A stretch of DNA of 64,000 bases from Litoreibacter sp. (GCA_026710325.1 JAPORH010000011.1:1-64000), one strand, 5' to 3'; shown: positions 1 to 8,190, numbered from the stretch's first letter. Numbers and translations are program-made. The notes: a model not told the origin generated them from the sequence alone.

Positions 1-68
1 GTGGCCAAGGTGAGGATTGAGGCACCGGTAAAGGGCGAAAGCCACCGGAAAACAGCAACTCCCCGCAC

Positions 69-485
69 CTACAGCAGGGCGCGCCTCTCCCTGACTCTAC
101 TGGAGAACTGATGCACCCATACCCAAGGATCGACGCCGAAATGCAACCAGGCGTCCAGATCGGCCAGCATTTCATCGGCATAGAAGGGCACGACATAGGG
201 AATGGTGGTTTTCCAAAGCGAAAAGGCTGAGGAAAAGAGCGTGCAGCCCAAGAAGGCGTAGAGTGTTGGAACCAACCTGTTGGCCACACCCATATGCCGG
301 GTGACAAACAGCCCGATCACCACAAAAATTCCAAGGTATTTTGCGTAAACCAGTAGCGATCCCGCTAGGCTGAGGCTTTTGACATAAACGAATGCCAGCT
401 GGGTCTGCGGATCTTCACGCACCAAAAAGATGAGCGCTATGCCGAGGCAGAGATAAGCCGCCGAAAAGACCAAGAAGTTTCTCAT
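69..485 (-). pseudogene. N-terminal part of a PAP2-like membrane protein, apparently truncated
   Basis: Reading from the ATG at 485 gives 138 residues with hydrophobic helices near residues 2-22 and 37-62 and a conserved-looking segment, LADLDAWLHFGVDPWVWVHQF, close to the end. This arrangement resembles the N-terminal half of membrane phosphatases of the PAP2 family (lipid phosphatase / inositol-phosphoceramide-synthase-like). Those proteins usually run to about 300 residues, and the catalytic motifs lie in the missing half. Just after that segment the frame runs into an unrelated, Arg-rich tail and a stop. Another frame stays open to the window edge, so a frameshift or an insertion breakpoint near 90-105 is likely. 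The longer upstream in-frame extension (to 659) overlaps the tautomerase gene and is not believed. Family assignment is tentative. Confidence 0.45.
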
Positions 486-576
486 TGAGGGTTGCCCAAA
501 CCGATTTACTGCTTTGAGGCAGGGTATGCGCGGTTTCGGGCGAGATTGTGTCGCGGAATTGATAATGCTTGGGCGG

Positions 577-795
577 CTAGCCCTTGGCTTTTGCCTCGAG
601 CGCACGTTTGGTGGTCCAAACGCTCTGGGAGCCGCCCCAGTGACCGCTTTTGACCTCATGCACCCGCACGGAGGTCATCTCTTCCATGGTTTTACCGGCA
701 ACTTTGCCAAAACCTTTGGCAGTTTCTGCGATCATTTGCGCCTTTTCCTCATCTGTGAAAACGCCTTCCAGGACATGAATATCAATCAAAGGCAT
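577..795 (-). CDS. 4-oxalocrotonate tautomerase family protein
   Basis: The 72-residue product begins MPLIDIHVLEG; Pro2, exposed after Met removal, is the catalytic base of 4-oxalocrotonate tautomerase-like enzymes. Length and the beta-alpha-beta layout (strand 2-8, helix 14-33, strand 40-48) fit the small tautomerase subunits, which form hexamers. Physiological substrate cannot be read from sequence. The start at 795 is supported by a GGAG box just upstream on the minus strand; the longer in-frame reading to 1299 runs through ridA and is artefactual. Its downstream neighbour on the same strand is the broken PAP2-like gene, and ridA lies upstream on the same strand about 130 bp away. Confidence 0.85.
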   Translation of the reverse strand: MPLIDIHVLEGVFTDEEKAQMIAETAKGFGKVAGKTMEEMTSVRVHEVKSGHWGGSQSVWTTKRALEAKAKG

Positions 796-926
796 TGAAA
801 AGCTCCGTTTTGATTTTTGAAGGGTAGCTTCTTTTAGGGTAGCCGCAGTCTTGCCGGCAAAGCCAGCCCGTTCCCACGCGATCACCAGCACGGTTTGCGC
901 CGGTGGTCTAGGTTTCATTGCCGGTT

Positions 927-1322
927 CTATGCGGCTGCGCTGGCCTCGATCTCGAATAGCAGGCCGGGGATGGCGAGGCGCGAGACGCCCAAGAGAGTCA
1001 TGGGTGGTGCTGCGTGTTTTGGGCCGAACCGCATGCCCATCAGGTCGAAGTTCTTCAACGCCTCGTCGACATCGGTGGCGTAAACGCCAAGCCGGGTGAC
1101 ATTGCTCAAGTCCATCCCGGCCTCGGCCAAGACGGCTTCGAGATTGTCCAAGGCGAGGTTGATCTGCGCGCGCATGTCGCCCTCGTACTGTGGGGTGCCC
1201 TCGCCATCGACGGCGGTTTGGCCTGCGACTGTAAGCTGCCGTGTGGCGCCTGTGATGACCTCCCCTTGATTGTAGCCTAGCTTCAATGACCAGTTCCACG
1301 GGTTCACTGCGGTGCGTTCCAT
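927..1322 (-). CDS. RidA family protein (enamine/imine deaminase-like)
   Basis: A 131-residue YjgF/YER057c/UK114-type protein. Recognisable family features are the VITGATRQLTVAGQTAVDG segment early on, MRAQINLALDNLEAVLAEAG in the middle helix and VTRLGVYATDVD. RidA proteins hydrolyse reactive enamine/imine intermediates or act in specific catabolic pathways; the canonical catalytic Arg of RidA proper is not obvious here, so this may be one of the divergent subfamilies. The start at 1322 has AAGGAGAT upstream at good spacing, while the 18-residue longer reading has no such site. It is transcribed divergently from a WYL-domain regulator across an 85-bp gap containing an inverted repeat, so that regulator probably controls it. 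Confidence 0.85.
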   Translation of the reverse strand: MERTAVNPWNWSLKLGYNQGEVITGATRQLTVAGQTAVDGEGTPQYEGDMRAQINLALDNLEAVLAEAGMDLSNVTRLGVYATDVDEALKNFDLMGMRFGPKHAAPPMTLLGVSRLAIPGLLFEIEASAAA

Positions 1323-1378
1323 CCTCGGTATCTCCTTTTGAGTTGCTGAAACCGGTCTAAACAAAAATAGTGCCAAAA

Positions 1379-1407
1379 TTTGTCACCATTCTTGTTAAGG
1401 TGACAAA
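1379..1407. promoter_or_regulatory. Inverted-repeat operator between ridA and the WYL regulator
   Basis: Perfect 9-bp arms TTTGTCACC (1379-1387) and GGTGACAAA (1399-1407) are separated by 11 bp, so arm centres are 20 bp apart, about two helical turns. The right arm ends directly against the GTG start of the regulator gene. Position and symmetry fit an autoregulatory operator for a dimeric DeoR/YafY-type HTH protein that also controls the divergent ridA gene. Binding is inferred. Confidence 0.65.
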
Positions 1408-2127
1408 GTGAATATTCGAAACAGACAAGACGCCATCGTGCGCAGCCTGCGCCGCAACGGAACCTCAACGATTGAGGAGCTGGCAGAACAGGTCGGGGCC
1501 TCCCGCAGGACGGTGCTGCGCGACATCAGTACGCTGCGCGATGAGGGCTTTGTGATCCACTCCGATGTCGGGCGCGGCGGTGGGCTTCAGCTTGACCCCC
1601 AATCCATGCAGACGACGGCGCGGCTTTCGGTGCCCGAGGTCTTTGCGCTTCTTTTGGGCGTGGCCGCGATGCGGGCGGCCGGAAACCTGCCGTTTTCCCA
1701 GCTTGCGGATGCGGGGCTTGCCAAGATTGAAAAAGCGCTGCCCGCTGACAAAGTGCGCGACCTGCGGGATTTTCTAGACTGTCTGCATGTGGGCCAGCTG
1801 TCGCCGCTCCAGGACCTGTCTGACATGGGCAAGATGGAACCTGCGCTGCTGCCCGCGTTCGAGGACGCTTTCCTAGGCCGCATGATGCTGCGGTTTGATT
1901 ACCGGGACGCGAAAGAGCGCATGTCATCTCGAGAGGTAGAGCCGCAAGCTATGCTGATCCTGCCGCCTCTTTGGTATCTGGTTGCCTGGGACCCGGCGCG
2001 CAGGGATTTCCGGCATTTTCGGATGGACCGGATCGGAGCGCCACGCGCCTTGGAGGGCACGTCGTTTCGCAGGCGGCATGTTCCGTTTGAGGACGATGTC
2101 TGCCCTTATTCGGAGCTCGCCGGGTAA
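1408..2127 (+). CDS. YafY-family transcriptional regulator (HTH_11 + WYL)
   Basis: The 239-residue protein opens with a DeoR-like winged helix-turn-helix (residues about 7-60; IEELAEQVGASRRTVLRDISTL) and carries a WYL-type domain in its C-terminal half, visible as LWYLVAWDPARRDFRHFRMDRI around residues 190-211. WYL domains bind ligands such as nucleic acids or small molecules. The family controls adjacent genes, often of the RidA, glyoxalase or tautomerase kind. Translation is taken from the GTG at 1408, which abuts the right arm of the inverted repeat, leaving almost no leader; a slightly later start cannot be excluded. Its stop lies one base from the end of convergent accA. Confidence 0.85.
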   Translation: MNIRNRQDAIVRSLRRNGTSTIEELAEQVGASRRTVLRDISTLRDEGFVIHSDVGRGGGLQLDPQSMQTTARLSVPEVFALLLGVAAMRAAGNLPFSQLADAGLAKIEKALPADKVRDLRDFLDCLHVGQLSPLQDLSDMGKMEPALLPAFEDAFLGRMMLRFDYRDAKERMSSREVEPQAMLILPPLWYLVAWDPARRDFRHFRMDRIGAPRALEGTSFRRRHVPFEDDVCPYSELAG

Positions 2128-2128
2128 G

Positions 2129-3091
2129 TTACGCCGCGAGCCCTTTGCTGCCCAGATCGAGGTATTTCTTGCGGCGGTCCTGTTTCAACGCGGCGCTGTC
2201 GAGCTTTGACAGCTCTTTGAGCATATCGGAGACTTTCTCGCCGACGGCTTCAATGACCTCTTCGCGCGCACGTTGCGCGCCGCCAATAGGCTCGGGGATG
2301 ATTTCGTCACAGACGCCCAGCTTGTGGAGGTCTTGCGCGGTCAGGCGCAGGGCTTCGGCCGCCTCCCGCATCTTTTCGGCGTCTTTCCACAGGATCGAGG
2401 CGCAGCCCTCGGGGGATATGACCGAGTAGATCGAATGCTCCAGCATGGCCACGCGGTTGGCGGTGGCAAAGGCCACGGCGCCGCCTGATCCGCCCTCGCC
2501 GATGATGACGGAGATGAGCGGCACGCCGAGTTCCAAGCATTTCTGGGTGGAACGGGCGATGGCCTCCGACTGGCCGCGCTCCTCCGCGCCTTTGCCGGGA
2601 TAGGCACCGGGCGTGTCGACAAGGGTGATGACGGGCAAGTTGAACCGATGCGCCAGATCCATGAGCCGGATCGCCTTGCGGTAGCCTTCGGGGCGCGCCA
2701 TGCCGAAATTCCGCTCGATCCGGGATTTGGTGTCATGGCCTTTCTCATGGCCAATCACGACGACGGGGGTGCCATCGAGCCGCGCGAGCCCGCCCATGAC
2801 GGAGTGGTCATCGGCGAAGTTCCGGTCGCCCGCGAGCGGCGTGTATTCGGTGAAAAGCGCCTCGATATAGTCTTTGCAATGCGGCCGGTCGGGGTGACGC
2901 GCGACCTGGCATTTGCGCCAGGGGGAGAGCTCTTTATAGAGATCCGCCATCATCTTGATGGCTTTTTCGTCGAGGGCGGAGGCCTCCCCTTCGATATCCA
3001 TATCCTCGTTCTGCCGCGCCATGGCGCGCAGCTCTTCCGCCTTGCCTTCGATATCGGCCAGCGGTTTTTCAAAATCGAGGTAGTTGGTCAT
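2129..3091 (-). CDS. accA: Acetyl-CoA carboxylase carboxyltransferase subunit alpha
   Basis: The product (320 residues) is the alpha subunit of the carboxyltransferase half of acetyl-CoA carboxylase, which with AccD transfers the carboxyl group from biotin-BCCP to acetyl-CoA to give malonyl-CoA, the first step of fatty acid synthesis. It opens with the N-terminal helical region ([22 protein letters not shown]) and contains crotonase-fold signatures: [45 protein letters not shown] and [12 protein letters not shown]. Length is normal. The ATG at 3091 matches the usual N-terminus; the 22-residue longer reading lacks family similarity. It is a single gene here, convergent with the WYL regulator. 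Confidence 0.97.
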   Translation of the reverse strand: MTNYLDFEKPLADIEGKAEELRAMARQNEDMDIEGEASALDEKAIKMMADLYKELSPWRKCQVARHPDRPHCKDYIEALFTEYTPLAGDRNFADDHSVMGGLARLDGTPVVVIGHEKGHDTKSRIERNFGMARPEGYRKAIRLMDLAHRFNLPVITLVDTPGAYPGKGAEERGQSEAIARSTQKCLELGVPLISVIIGEGGSGGAVAFATANRVAMLEHSIYSVISPEGCASILWKDAEKMREAAEALRLTAQDLHKLGVCDEIIPEPIGGAQRAREEVIEAVGEKVSDMLKELSKLDSAALKQDRRKKYLDLGSKGLAA

Positions 3092-3242
3092 TGCGCGTCT
3101 GTCCCCATTTTTGCTGACCTTATATGGCGGTTTGCGGGAGGTGATACAACTGGGCAAAACGGGTGCGAAAATGGGTCCGGATTGTTGCTGTGTTCATGTC
3201 TTGCTCATAAGCTGGGGCTTCGAAACTATTGGAGCGCGGCCC

Positions 3243-3764
3243 ATGCCAGTCCTTATTGCAATTCTCGCGGCCATTGGTGGTCTGATCTGGTGGTGGGTGC
3301 GCAGCAACCCGCGCGATGCGCTGTCGATTGCAGATGACGCCTTGACGACGGCGCGCAATGCGCCGCGCAAGATCGCGTTCCGGCGTCAGACGAAGGAGCA
3401 TCCCGTCCAAGGTGTCGATGATCCGCGTCTTGCTGTGGCGACCATCGCACAGGCCTTTATCGGGTTGGACGACCGGCCCACGAAGGATGACTATGACCGG
3501 CTGAACGTGGTCTTGCGCAAGCACTATCGCTTGTCTGCAGAGGACGCGGAAGAGATGGACGCGTTGGCGCGGTTTCTCATTCAGGAATGTCAAGGCGCGC
3601 AGTCGGCGATTTCGCGCGTGGGTCGCCGCCTTTACAAGATTGACGGTGACAAAAGCTGGGACGATTTGAGCGCGGTTTTTTCCGAACTGGTGACAGGATC
3701 GGTCTCAGAACCCCAGCAAGACGCGATTGATGACCTGCGAAGCGCTCTGAAAATAAGGGCTTGA
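3243..3764 (+). CDS. Conserved hypothetical protein with one N-terminal membrane helix
   Basis: I do not recognise the family with confidence. The 173-residue protein starts MPVLIAILAAIGGLIWWWVRSN, a single membrane anchor followed by Arg, so the rest probably faces the cytoplasm. The soluble part (residues about 50-173) is predicted helical, with ARFLIQECQGAQSAISRVGRRL and a DDLSAVFSELVTG segment that could suggest a TerB/DjlA-like helical bundle; that is only an impression. The start at 3243 is chosen because the membrane helix then sits at the N-terminus; upstream in-frame codons give a Cys-rich implausible leader. It runs toward the AraC-type gene and is divergent from accA. Confidence 0.7.
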   Translation: MPVLIAILAAIGGLIWWWVRSNPRDALSIADDALTTARNAPRKIAFRRQTKEHPVQGVDDPRLAVATIAQAFIGLDDRPTKDDYDRLNVVLRKHYRLSAEDAEEMDALARFLIQECQGAQSAISRVGRRLYKIDGDKSWDDLSAVFSELVTGSVSEPQQDAIDDLRSALKIRA

Positions 3765-3871
3765 GCGTCGCGCGGCGCGGAAACTTTCGCGCCAGCGGCA
3801 ACTCCGCAAGATTTGTGAATGGGCCCCGTGTCATGTCAGTCTTGGAACGACCGAGACGAGAGTATGCGAAG

Positions 3872-4717
3872 ATGCCAAGCCAAATCCAAAGCTACGAGGC
3901 GCGTTTGCTGCGCGTGCTGGAATATATTCATGACAACCCAGATGGGGACCTGTCTCTGGATACGTTGGCCGATGTCGCGGCGATGAGCCGGTTTCATTGG
4001 CATCGCGTTTTTTCCGCCATGATGGGCAAGACCATTGCGCAAGTGACACGTGAAATCCGGATGCACCGGGCGGCGTGCTGGCTGGTGCAGGAGCCTTGGC
4101 CGGTAGCGAAAATCGCAGCGAAAGTGGGCTACCCCAATGTGGGCAGTTTCACCCGCGTCTTTGGCGAAGAATATGGCCTCTCCCCCGTGGCGTTCCGCAA
4201 CCGTGGCGATCTGACCGGGTCGCTGCCTCATCCTCAAAGCGGAGACTATCCCATGTACCCTGTTGATATAGAAACCCATGAAAACCGTTCTTTGGCCGCC
4301 CTTGCGCATAAGGGAAACTACCTGGAAATTGGTGAGCAATTTCAGAAGGCGGGCACAATTTTCACCACGCGCGACCTATGGTCTGGCGCCCGCGGCATGC
4401 TGGGGCTTTACCATGATGACCCCAATTCCGTGGCTGAAGGTGATCTGCGCTCCCATGCCGGGATTGTGTTAGCTGACGGTGCAGCCGTGCCTGACGGCAT
4501 GGAGCCGATGGTGGCGGAGGGGGGGCGGTTTGCCGTGCTGCATTTCACCGGGCCCTATGCCGGGCTGAAAGCGGCCTATGACTATCTATATGGTCAATAC
4601 ATCCCGGAGCAGGGTTTGGAGCTGCGCGATGCGCCTGCGATGGAGATTTATCTCAACGGGCCGCAAGACACGCCGCCAGATGAGCTGAAAACCGAGGTCT
4701 GCGCGCCGATCATGTAA
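3872..4717 (+). CDS. AraC-family regulator with GyrI-like effector domain
   Basis: The N-terminal ~105 residues are an AraC/XylS double helix-turn-helix (LDTLADVAAMSRFHWHRVFSA for the first, VAKIAAKVGYPNVGSFTRVFGEEYGLSP for the second). The rest (about residues 125-281) is a GyrI-like/SOUL-type ligand-binding fold with the typical FAVLHFTGPYAGLKAAYDYLY segment. This order, HTH first and GyrI domain last, is that of Rob/SoxS-like small-molecule responsive regulators. Its target genes are not evident: it is downstream of the unknown membrane protein and convergent with mcl1. Several in-frame starts exist (3761 TTG, 3833 ATG, 3872 ATG); 3872 gives the family-like N-terminus, but no start has a strong ribosome site. 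Confidence 0.85.
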   Translation: MPSQIQSYEARLLRVLEYIHDNPDGDLSLDTLADVAAMSRFHWHRVFSAMMGKTIAQVTREIRMHRAACWLVQEPWPVAKIAAKVGYPNVGSFTRVFGEEYGLSPVAFRNRGDLTGSLPHPQSGDYPMYPVDIETHENRSLAALAHKGNYLEIGEQFQKAGTIFTTRDLWSGARGMLGLYHDDPNSVAEGDLRSHAGIVLADGAAVPDGMEPMVAEGGRFAVLHFTGPYAGLKAAYDYLYGQYIPEQGLELRDAPAMEIYLNGPQDTPPDELKTEVCAPIM

Positions 4718-4720
4718 GGA

Positions 4721-4803
4721 TTTGCGCCGCGCTTGCGCGCGTCGCGACGCTGGGGAGGCTCTGCCTCCCCAGACCCCTCCGGGATATTTTTGAAGCAATG
4801 AAG
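4721..4803. repeat. Dispersed intergenic repeat, copy 1
   Basis: An 83-bp element beginning TTTGCGCCGCGC, containing two GC-rich self-complementary stretches (GCGCCGCGC..GCGCGTCGCG and GGGGAGGC..GCCTCCCC) and ending in GGGATATTTTTGAAGCAATG followed by AAG. A second, clearly related copy lies at 25448-25532. Here it fills the gap between the convergent AraC-type gene and mcl1, where the hairpins could act as a transcription terminator. Confidence 0.8.
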
Positions 4804-4819
4804 GGCGCGCGGGCGTCTT

Positions 4820-5779
4820 TTAGGTTGCCGTGATCATCTCATATTGCTGCACGATCACTTCGGCTTGTTTGATGGAGGCAATGTCCACGAGGCGGCCTTT
4901 GTAGACGGTTGCGCCTTCGCCATTTGCCTTGGCTTGCTCCATTGCGGCGAGGATTTCGCGCGCCTCGGTGACTTGGTCCTCAGAGGGCGTGAAGACTTCA
5001 TTGGCGAGCGCGATTTGTTTTGGGTGGATCGCCCATTTGCCAACCATGCCGAGGGTGGCCGAGCGGCGGGCTTGGGCGCGGAAACCCTCATCATCGGAAA
5101 AATCGCCAAAGGGGCCATCAACCGGCAGCACGCCATGGGTGCGGCAGGCGGCCACGATAGCGGCTTGCGCCCAGTGCCAAGGATCGGACCAGTGTTTCTC
5201 GCCCTCGCGCGCCATGTAGTAGTTTTCCTGCGTTCCGCCGATACCAGTGGTTTGCATGCCCATGGAAGCCGCAAAATCCGCAGCACCGAGGCTCATGGCT
5301 TGCAAGCGTGGGGAGGCGGCGGCGATCTCCTCGACATGGGCGATGCCAGCGGCGCTTTCGATGATCACTTCAAAAGCGACCGGTTTGGTGCGCAGTTTGG
5401 CGGCCTCAACGGCGGTAACCAGCGCGTCGACGGCATAGATATCGCCTGCGCAACCGACTTTGGGGATCATGAACTGGTCAACCCTGTCACCTGCCTGCTC
5501 TAAGATATCGACGAAGTCGCGGTACCAATAGGGCGTATCGAGCCCGTTGATCCGTACGGAGAGATGCTTGTTGCCCCAATCGACGTCATTGATCGCCTCG
5601 ATGATGTTTTTGCGCGCCTGATCCTTGTCGGTCGGTGCGACGCTGTCTTCGAGATCGAGATTGATCACATCCGCGTCTGAGGCGGCCATTTTCTCGAAAA
5701 GGGCAGTGCGGGAGCCGGGGCCGAAAAGCTGGCAGCGGTTGGGGCGGGCGACAGGGGTGGGTTGCAGGCGAAAGCTCAT
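4820..5779 (-). CDS. mcl1: L-malyl-CoA / beta-methylmalyl-CoA lyase
   Basis: A 319-residue HpcH/HpaI-aldolase/citrate-lyase fold protein that by whole-sequence resemblance is Mcl1 of Rhodobacter-type bacteria. The enzyme cleaves beta-methylmalyl-CoA to glyoxylate and propionyl-CoA, and condenses or cleaves malyl-CoA, in the ethylmalonyl-CoA pathway for acetyl-CoA assimilation. Visible family segments are RPNRCQLFGPGSR near the N-terminus, the metal-binding acidic stretch INLDLEDSVAP (about residues 39-49), EVIIESAAGIAHVEEIAA (metal-binding Glu) and KWAIHPKQI near the C-terminus. Length matches the family. Mcd, another enzyme of the same pathway, is encoded at 32.5-34.2 kb, so the genes are present but dispersed. 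Confidence 0.93.
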   Translation of the reverse strand: MSFRLQPTPVARPNRCQLFGPGSRTALFEKMAASDADVINLDLEDSVAPTDKDQARKNIIEAINDVDWGNKHLSVRINGLDTPYWYRDFVDILEQAGDRVDQFMIPKVGCAGDIYAVDALVTAVEAAKLRTKPVAFEVIIESAAGIAHVEEIAAASPRLQAMSLGAADFAASMGMQTTGIGGTQENYYMAREGEKHWSDPWHWAQAAIVAACRTHGVLPVDGPFGDFSDDEGFRAQARRSATLGMVGKWAIHPKQIALANEVFTPSEDQVTEAREILAAMEQAKANGEGATVYKGRLVDIASIKQAEVIVQQYEMITAT

Positions 5780-5857
5780 CGGGACCTCTTGAGCAAGGAA
5801 ATTACGTTTTTGTCCTGTTGAGCCTTATGTTATTGCGCGAGAGGGCGCAAGCGCTGC

Positions 5858-5880
5858 GGCGCGGCATTTGACGCCGCGCC
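5858..5880 (-). terminator. Hairpin downstream of the malY/patB-like gene
   Basis: Perfect 8-bp stem GGCGCGGC / GCCGCGCC with a 7-base loop, directly after the stop of the minus-strand aminotransferase-like gene. No T-run follows on the minus strand, so it could be a weak or Rho-assisted terminator or an mRNA 3'-end stabiliser. Confidence 0.5.
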
Positions 5881-5887
5881 TGCGAAT

Positions 5888-7057
5888 TTATTGCAGATCG
5901 CCAAAGGCGCGGGTCATGCGCGCGACCGCGTCCTCGACCTGCGCGCGAGGGGCTGCGATGTTGAACCGCAGGAAATCGGCCCCGCCCTTGCCGAAAGTGG
6001 GCCCGGCATTGACGGCGATCTTGGCGTCTTGTGCCACGCGGTTTGTAAATTCCGACATCTCCATGCCGGTGCCGGAGAAATCGACCCAGGCCAGATAGGT
6101 GGATTCCAAATTCATCGAGCTGAGCCCCGGGATCGCGTTTATCCCTGCGTCAAAAACCCGTTTGTTTTCCTCGATATAGGCGACGCAGTCATCGACCCAG
6201 GCGGCGCCTTCCGGCGAATAGGCGGCGGTGGTCATGAAAAGGCCGAAGCTGTTGGGGCTCATGCCCAAAGCGGCCATGCGGGCGGCGAAACGCGCGCGCA
6301 GGTCGGGGTCCTCGATGATGACATTGCCGGTGTGGGAGCCTGCGATATTGAAGGTCTTGGTCGTGGCCGTCATCATCACCAGCCGGTCGGTGATGCCGTC
6401 GATCTTGGCCATCGGGATGTGTTTATGGCCCGAGAAGACGAGGTCATGGTGGATTTCATCGGAGACAAGGATCAGGTCGTGACGCTTGGCGAAGGCGGCA
6501 ACGGCCTGCAGCTCAGCCTTGGACCAAACGCGCCCGCCGGGATTATGCGGCGAGCAGAGGATGAGCATGCTCTCCTTACCCGTCATCTGCGCGTCATAGG
6601 CGTCGAAATCCATCTCGTAGTGGCCGCCCTGTTGGACCATCTCGCATTCCACGACCTCGCGCCCCGCGGCTTTTATGATCTTGGCGAAGGCATGGTAGAC
6701 TGGGGTGAAAAGCACGATCCCGTCGCCCGGGTTTGAAAAGGCGTCGATACACATGGCAGTGCCGTTGACGAGGCCATGGGTGCTGAAAATCCACTCTGGT
6801 GCGACGGACCAGCCATGGCGCGTCTCCATCCACCAGTTGATGGCCGCTTTGTATTTGCTGTCATCGCCGAAATAGCCGTAGACGCCGTGATTGACCATGT
6901 CCTGCACGGCTTGTTTGATGACGGGTGCGGCCTCGAACTCCATATCGGCCACCCACATGGATATCCCATCCTCGGGCGACACCCCGTAGAGCGACTCCAT
7001 GTGGTCCCACTTCATGCAATGGGTGTTGCGGCGGTCGGGGGGGCTGTCAAAGCTCAT
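5888..7057 (-). CDS. MalY/PatB-family PLP-dependent C-S lyase / aminotransferase
   Basis: The 389-residue fold-type-I PLP enzyme has the MalY/PatB hallmarks: an N-terminal CMKWDH..., ISMWVADMEFEAAPVI, GVYGYFGDD, CSPHNPGGRVWSKAEL with the substrate-binding Asn, SDEIHHDLVFSGHKHIPMA with the PLP-ring Asp, and TATTKTFNIAGSHTGN, whose Lys should form the Schiff base. MalY/PatB proteins usually act as cystathionine beta-lyases (cleaving cystathionine to homocysteine, pyruvate and ammonia), some with aminotransferase activity. The ATG at 7057 has AAGGAGACC upstream; the seven-residue longer reading does not. It stands alone upstream of mcl1 on the same strand, with a hairpin after its stop, and is divergent from def. 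Confidence 0.9.
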   Translation of the reverse strand: MSFDSPPDRRNTHCMKWDHMESLYGVSPEDGISMWVADMEFEAAPVIKQAVQDMVNHGVYGYFGDDSKYKAAINWWMETRHGWSVAPEWIFSTHGLVNGTAMCIDAFSNPGDGIVLFTPVYHAFAKIIKAAGREVVECEMVQQGGHYEMDFDAYDAQMTGKESMLILCSPHNPGGRVWSKAELQAVAAFAKRHDLILVSDEIHHDLVFSGHKHIPMAKIDGITDRLVMMTATTKTFNIAGSHTGNVIIEDPDLRARFAARMAALGMSPNSFGLFMTTAAYSPEGAAWVDDCVAYIEENKRVFDAGINAIPGLSSMNLESTYLAWVDFSGTGMEMSEFTNRVAQDAKIAVNAGPTFGKGGADFLRFNIAAPRAQVEDAVARMTRAFGDLQ

Positions 7058-7151
7058 GGGAGGTCTCCTTTGTTGCAAGGCAAACTAGCCGCAGGCGCGC
7101 TGGCCGCAAGGGTGATTGCGCATAAGGGACGCATCGCCTAAATCAGCTGCC

Positions 7152-7670
7152 ATGAAACTGCCGATCCTGATCCACCCCGACCCGCGCCTGAAGAAGGTTG
7201 CCGCCCCTCTGACTGACAGCTCCGACGCGGTGCGCGCGCTGGCGGAGAATATGCTGGAGACCATGTATGACGCGCCTGGCATCGGGCTGGCTGCGCCGCA
7301 AGTCGGCGTGTTGGAGCGGGTGATCGTGCTCGATTGCGTCAAAGAAGAGGGGGCGCCGCCCCGGCCTATGGTGATGATCAACCCGGAGGTGGTGGAACAT
7401 TCTGACGAGTTGAACACCTATGAGGAAGGTTGCCTTTCGATCCCGGAGCAATATGCGGATGTGACCCGGCCCGCCGAGGTGACGGTCACCTGGATGGATG
7501 TGGACGGAAACGCGCAGCGGGAGACGTTAGATGGGCTTTGGGCGACCTGCGTGCAGCATGAGATCGACCACCTCGATGGCAAGCTGTTTATCGACTACTT
7601 GACCTCGCTCAAACGCCAGCTGATCACCCGCAAGATGGTCAAGCTGAAGCGCGAGCGGGCGCGGGGCTGA
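7152..7670 (+). CDS. def: Peptide deformylase
   Basis: Removes the formyl group from the N-terminal Met of nascent proteins. All three catalytic motifs are intact in the 172-residue product: GIGLAAPQVG (residues 43-52), EGCLSIP (92-98; metal ligand Cys94) and QHEIDH (135-140; ligands His136 and His140, catalytic Glu137). The ATG at 7152 gives the standard N-terminus MKLPILIHPDPRLKK. It heads a plus-strand run def, def-like, fmt and a small membrane protein, linking deformylation and Met-tRNA formylation. Confidence 0.97.
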   Translation: MKLPILIHPDPRLKKVAAPLTDSSDAVRALAENMLETMYDAPGIGLAAPQVGVLERVIVLDCVKEEGAPPRPMVMINPEVVEHSDELNTYEEGCLSIPEQYADVTRPAEVTVTWMDVDGNAQRETLDGLWATCVQHEIDHLDGKLFIDYLTSLKRQLITRKMVKLKRERARG

Positions 7671-7676
7671 TTCGAG

Positions 7677-8168
7677 ATGCGTGACTTTGTCATGTGGCCA
7701 GACAAAAGGCTGCGGACCGCCGCCGAACCGGTGGAGGCGATCACGGATGAGGTGCGCGCTATCTGGGACGAGATGATTTTCAAGATGGATGCGATGCCGG
7801 GTGTGGGCCTTGCGGCGGTGCAGCTTGGTGTCATGAAACGGCTTTGCGTCGTGGATGCTTCCGACGAGCGGGGGCGGGCCATTCGCATGGCCAATCCGGA
7901 GGTGCTGTTCAGCTCGGAGATCATGCGCGGGCATGAGGAGGGTAGCCCGAACCTGCCGGGTGTTTGGGCCAAGATCGAACGGCCCCGCGCGGTGACGGTG
8001 CGGTTTATGGTCCAGAACGGGAATTATGACCGGCGCGAATTTGTGGGGCTTTGGGCGACCTCGGTCCAGCACCAGATCGACCACTTGAATGGCAATATGT
8101 ATTTTGATCATCTGAGCAAGTTGAAGCGGGATATGCTGATCAAGAAGGCGCGGAAGCTGGCGCGATGA
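7677..8168 (+). CDS. Peptide deformylase paralogue lacking catalytic residues
   Basis: A 163-residue intact reading frame six bases after def, alignable along its length to a deformylase. All three motifs are altered. Motif I reads [10 protein letters not shown] (residues 42-51, Pro replaced by Val). Motif II reads EEGSPNLP (87-94) with Ser90 in place of the metal-binding Cys. Motif III reads QHQIDH (131-136) with Gln133 in place of the catalytic Glu; both His are kept. Loss of a metal ligand and the general base predicts an enzyme without deformylase activity. The frame is undamaged and flanking spacing is operonic, so it looks like a maintained pseudoenzyme rather than a decaying gene. Its role, perhaps ribosome-tunnel binding or regulation, is unknown. 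Confidence 0.85.
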   Translation: MRDFVMWPDKRLRTAAEPVEAITDEVRAIWDEMIFKMDAMPGVGLAAVQLGVMKRLCVVDASDERGRAIRMANPEVLFSSEIMRGHEEGSPNLPGVWAKIERPRAVTVRFMVQNGNYDRREFVGLWATSVQHQIDHLNGNMYFDHLSKLKRDMLIKKARKLAR

Positions 8169-8190
8169 CGGTCTTGTTGGAGACGAGCCA

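Noticed and set aside
577-1299. Long minus-strand reading frame extending the tautomerase to 240 residues
   Set aside because: The upstream part lies antisense or out of frame within ridA, has Arg-rich unnatural composition, and the internal ATG at 795 has a ribosome site and gives the exact family length.
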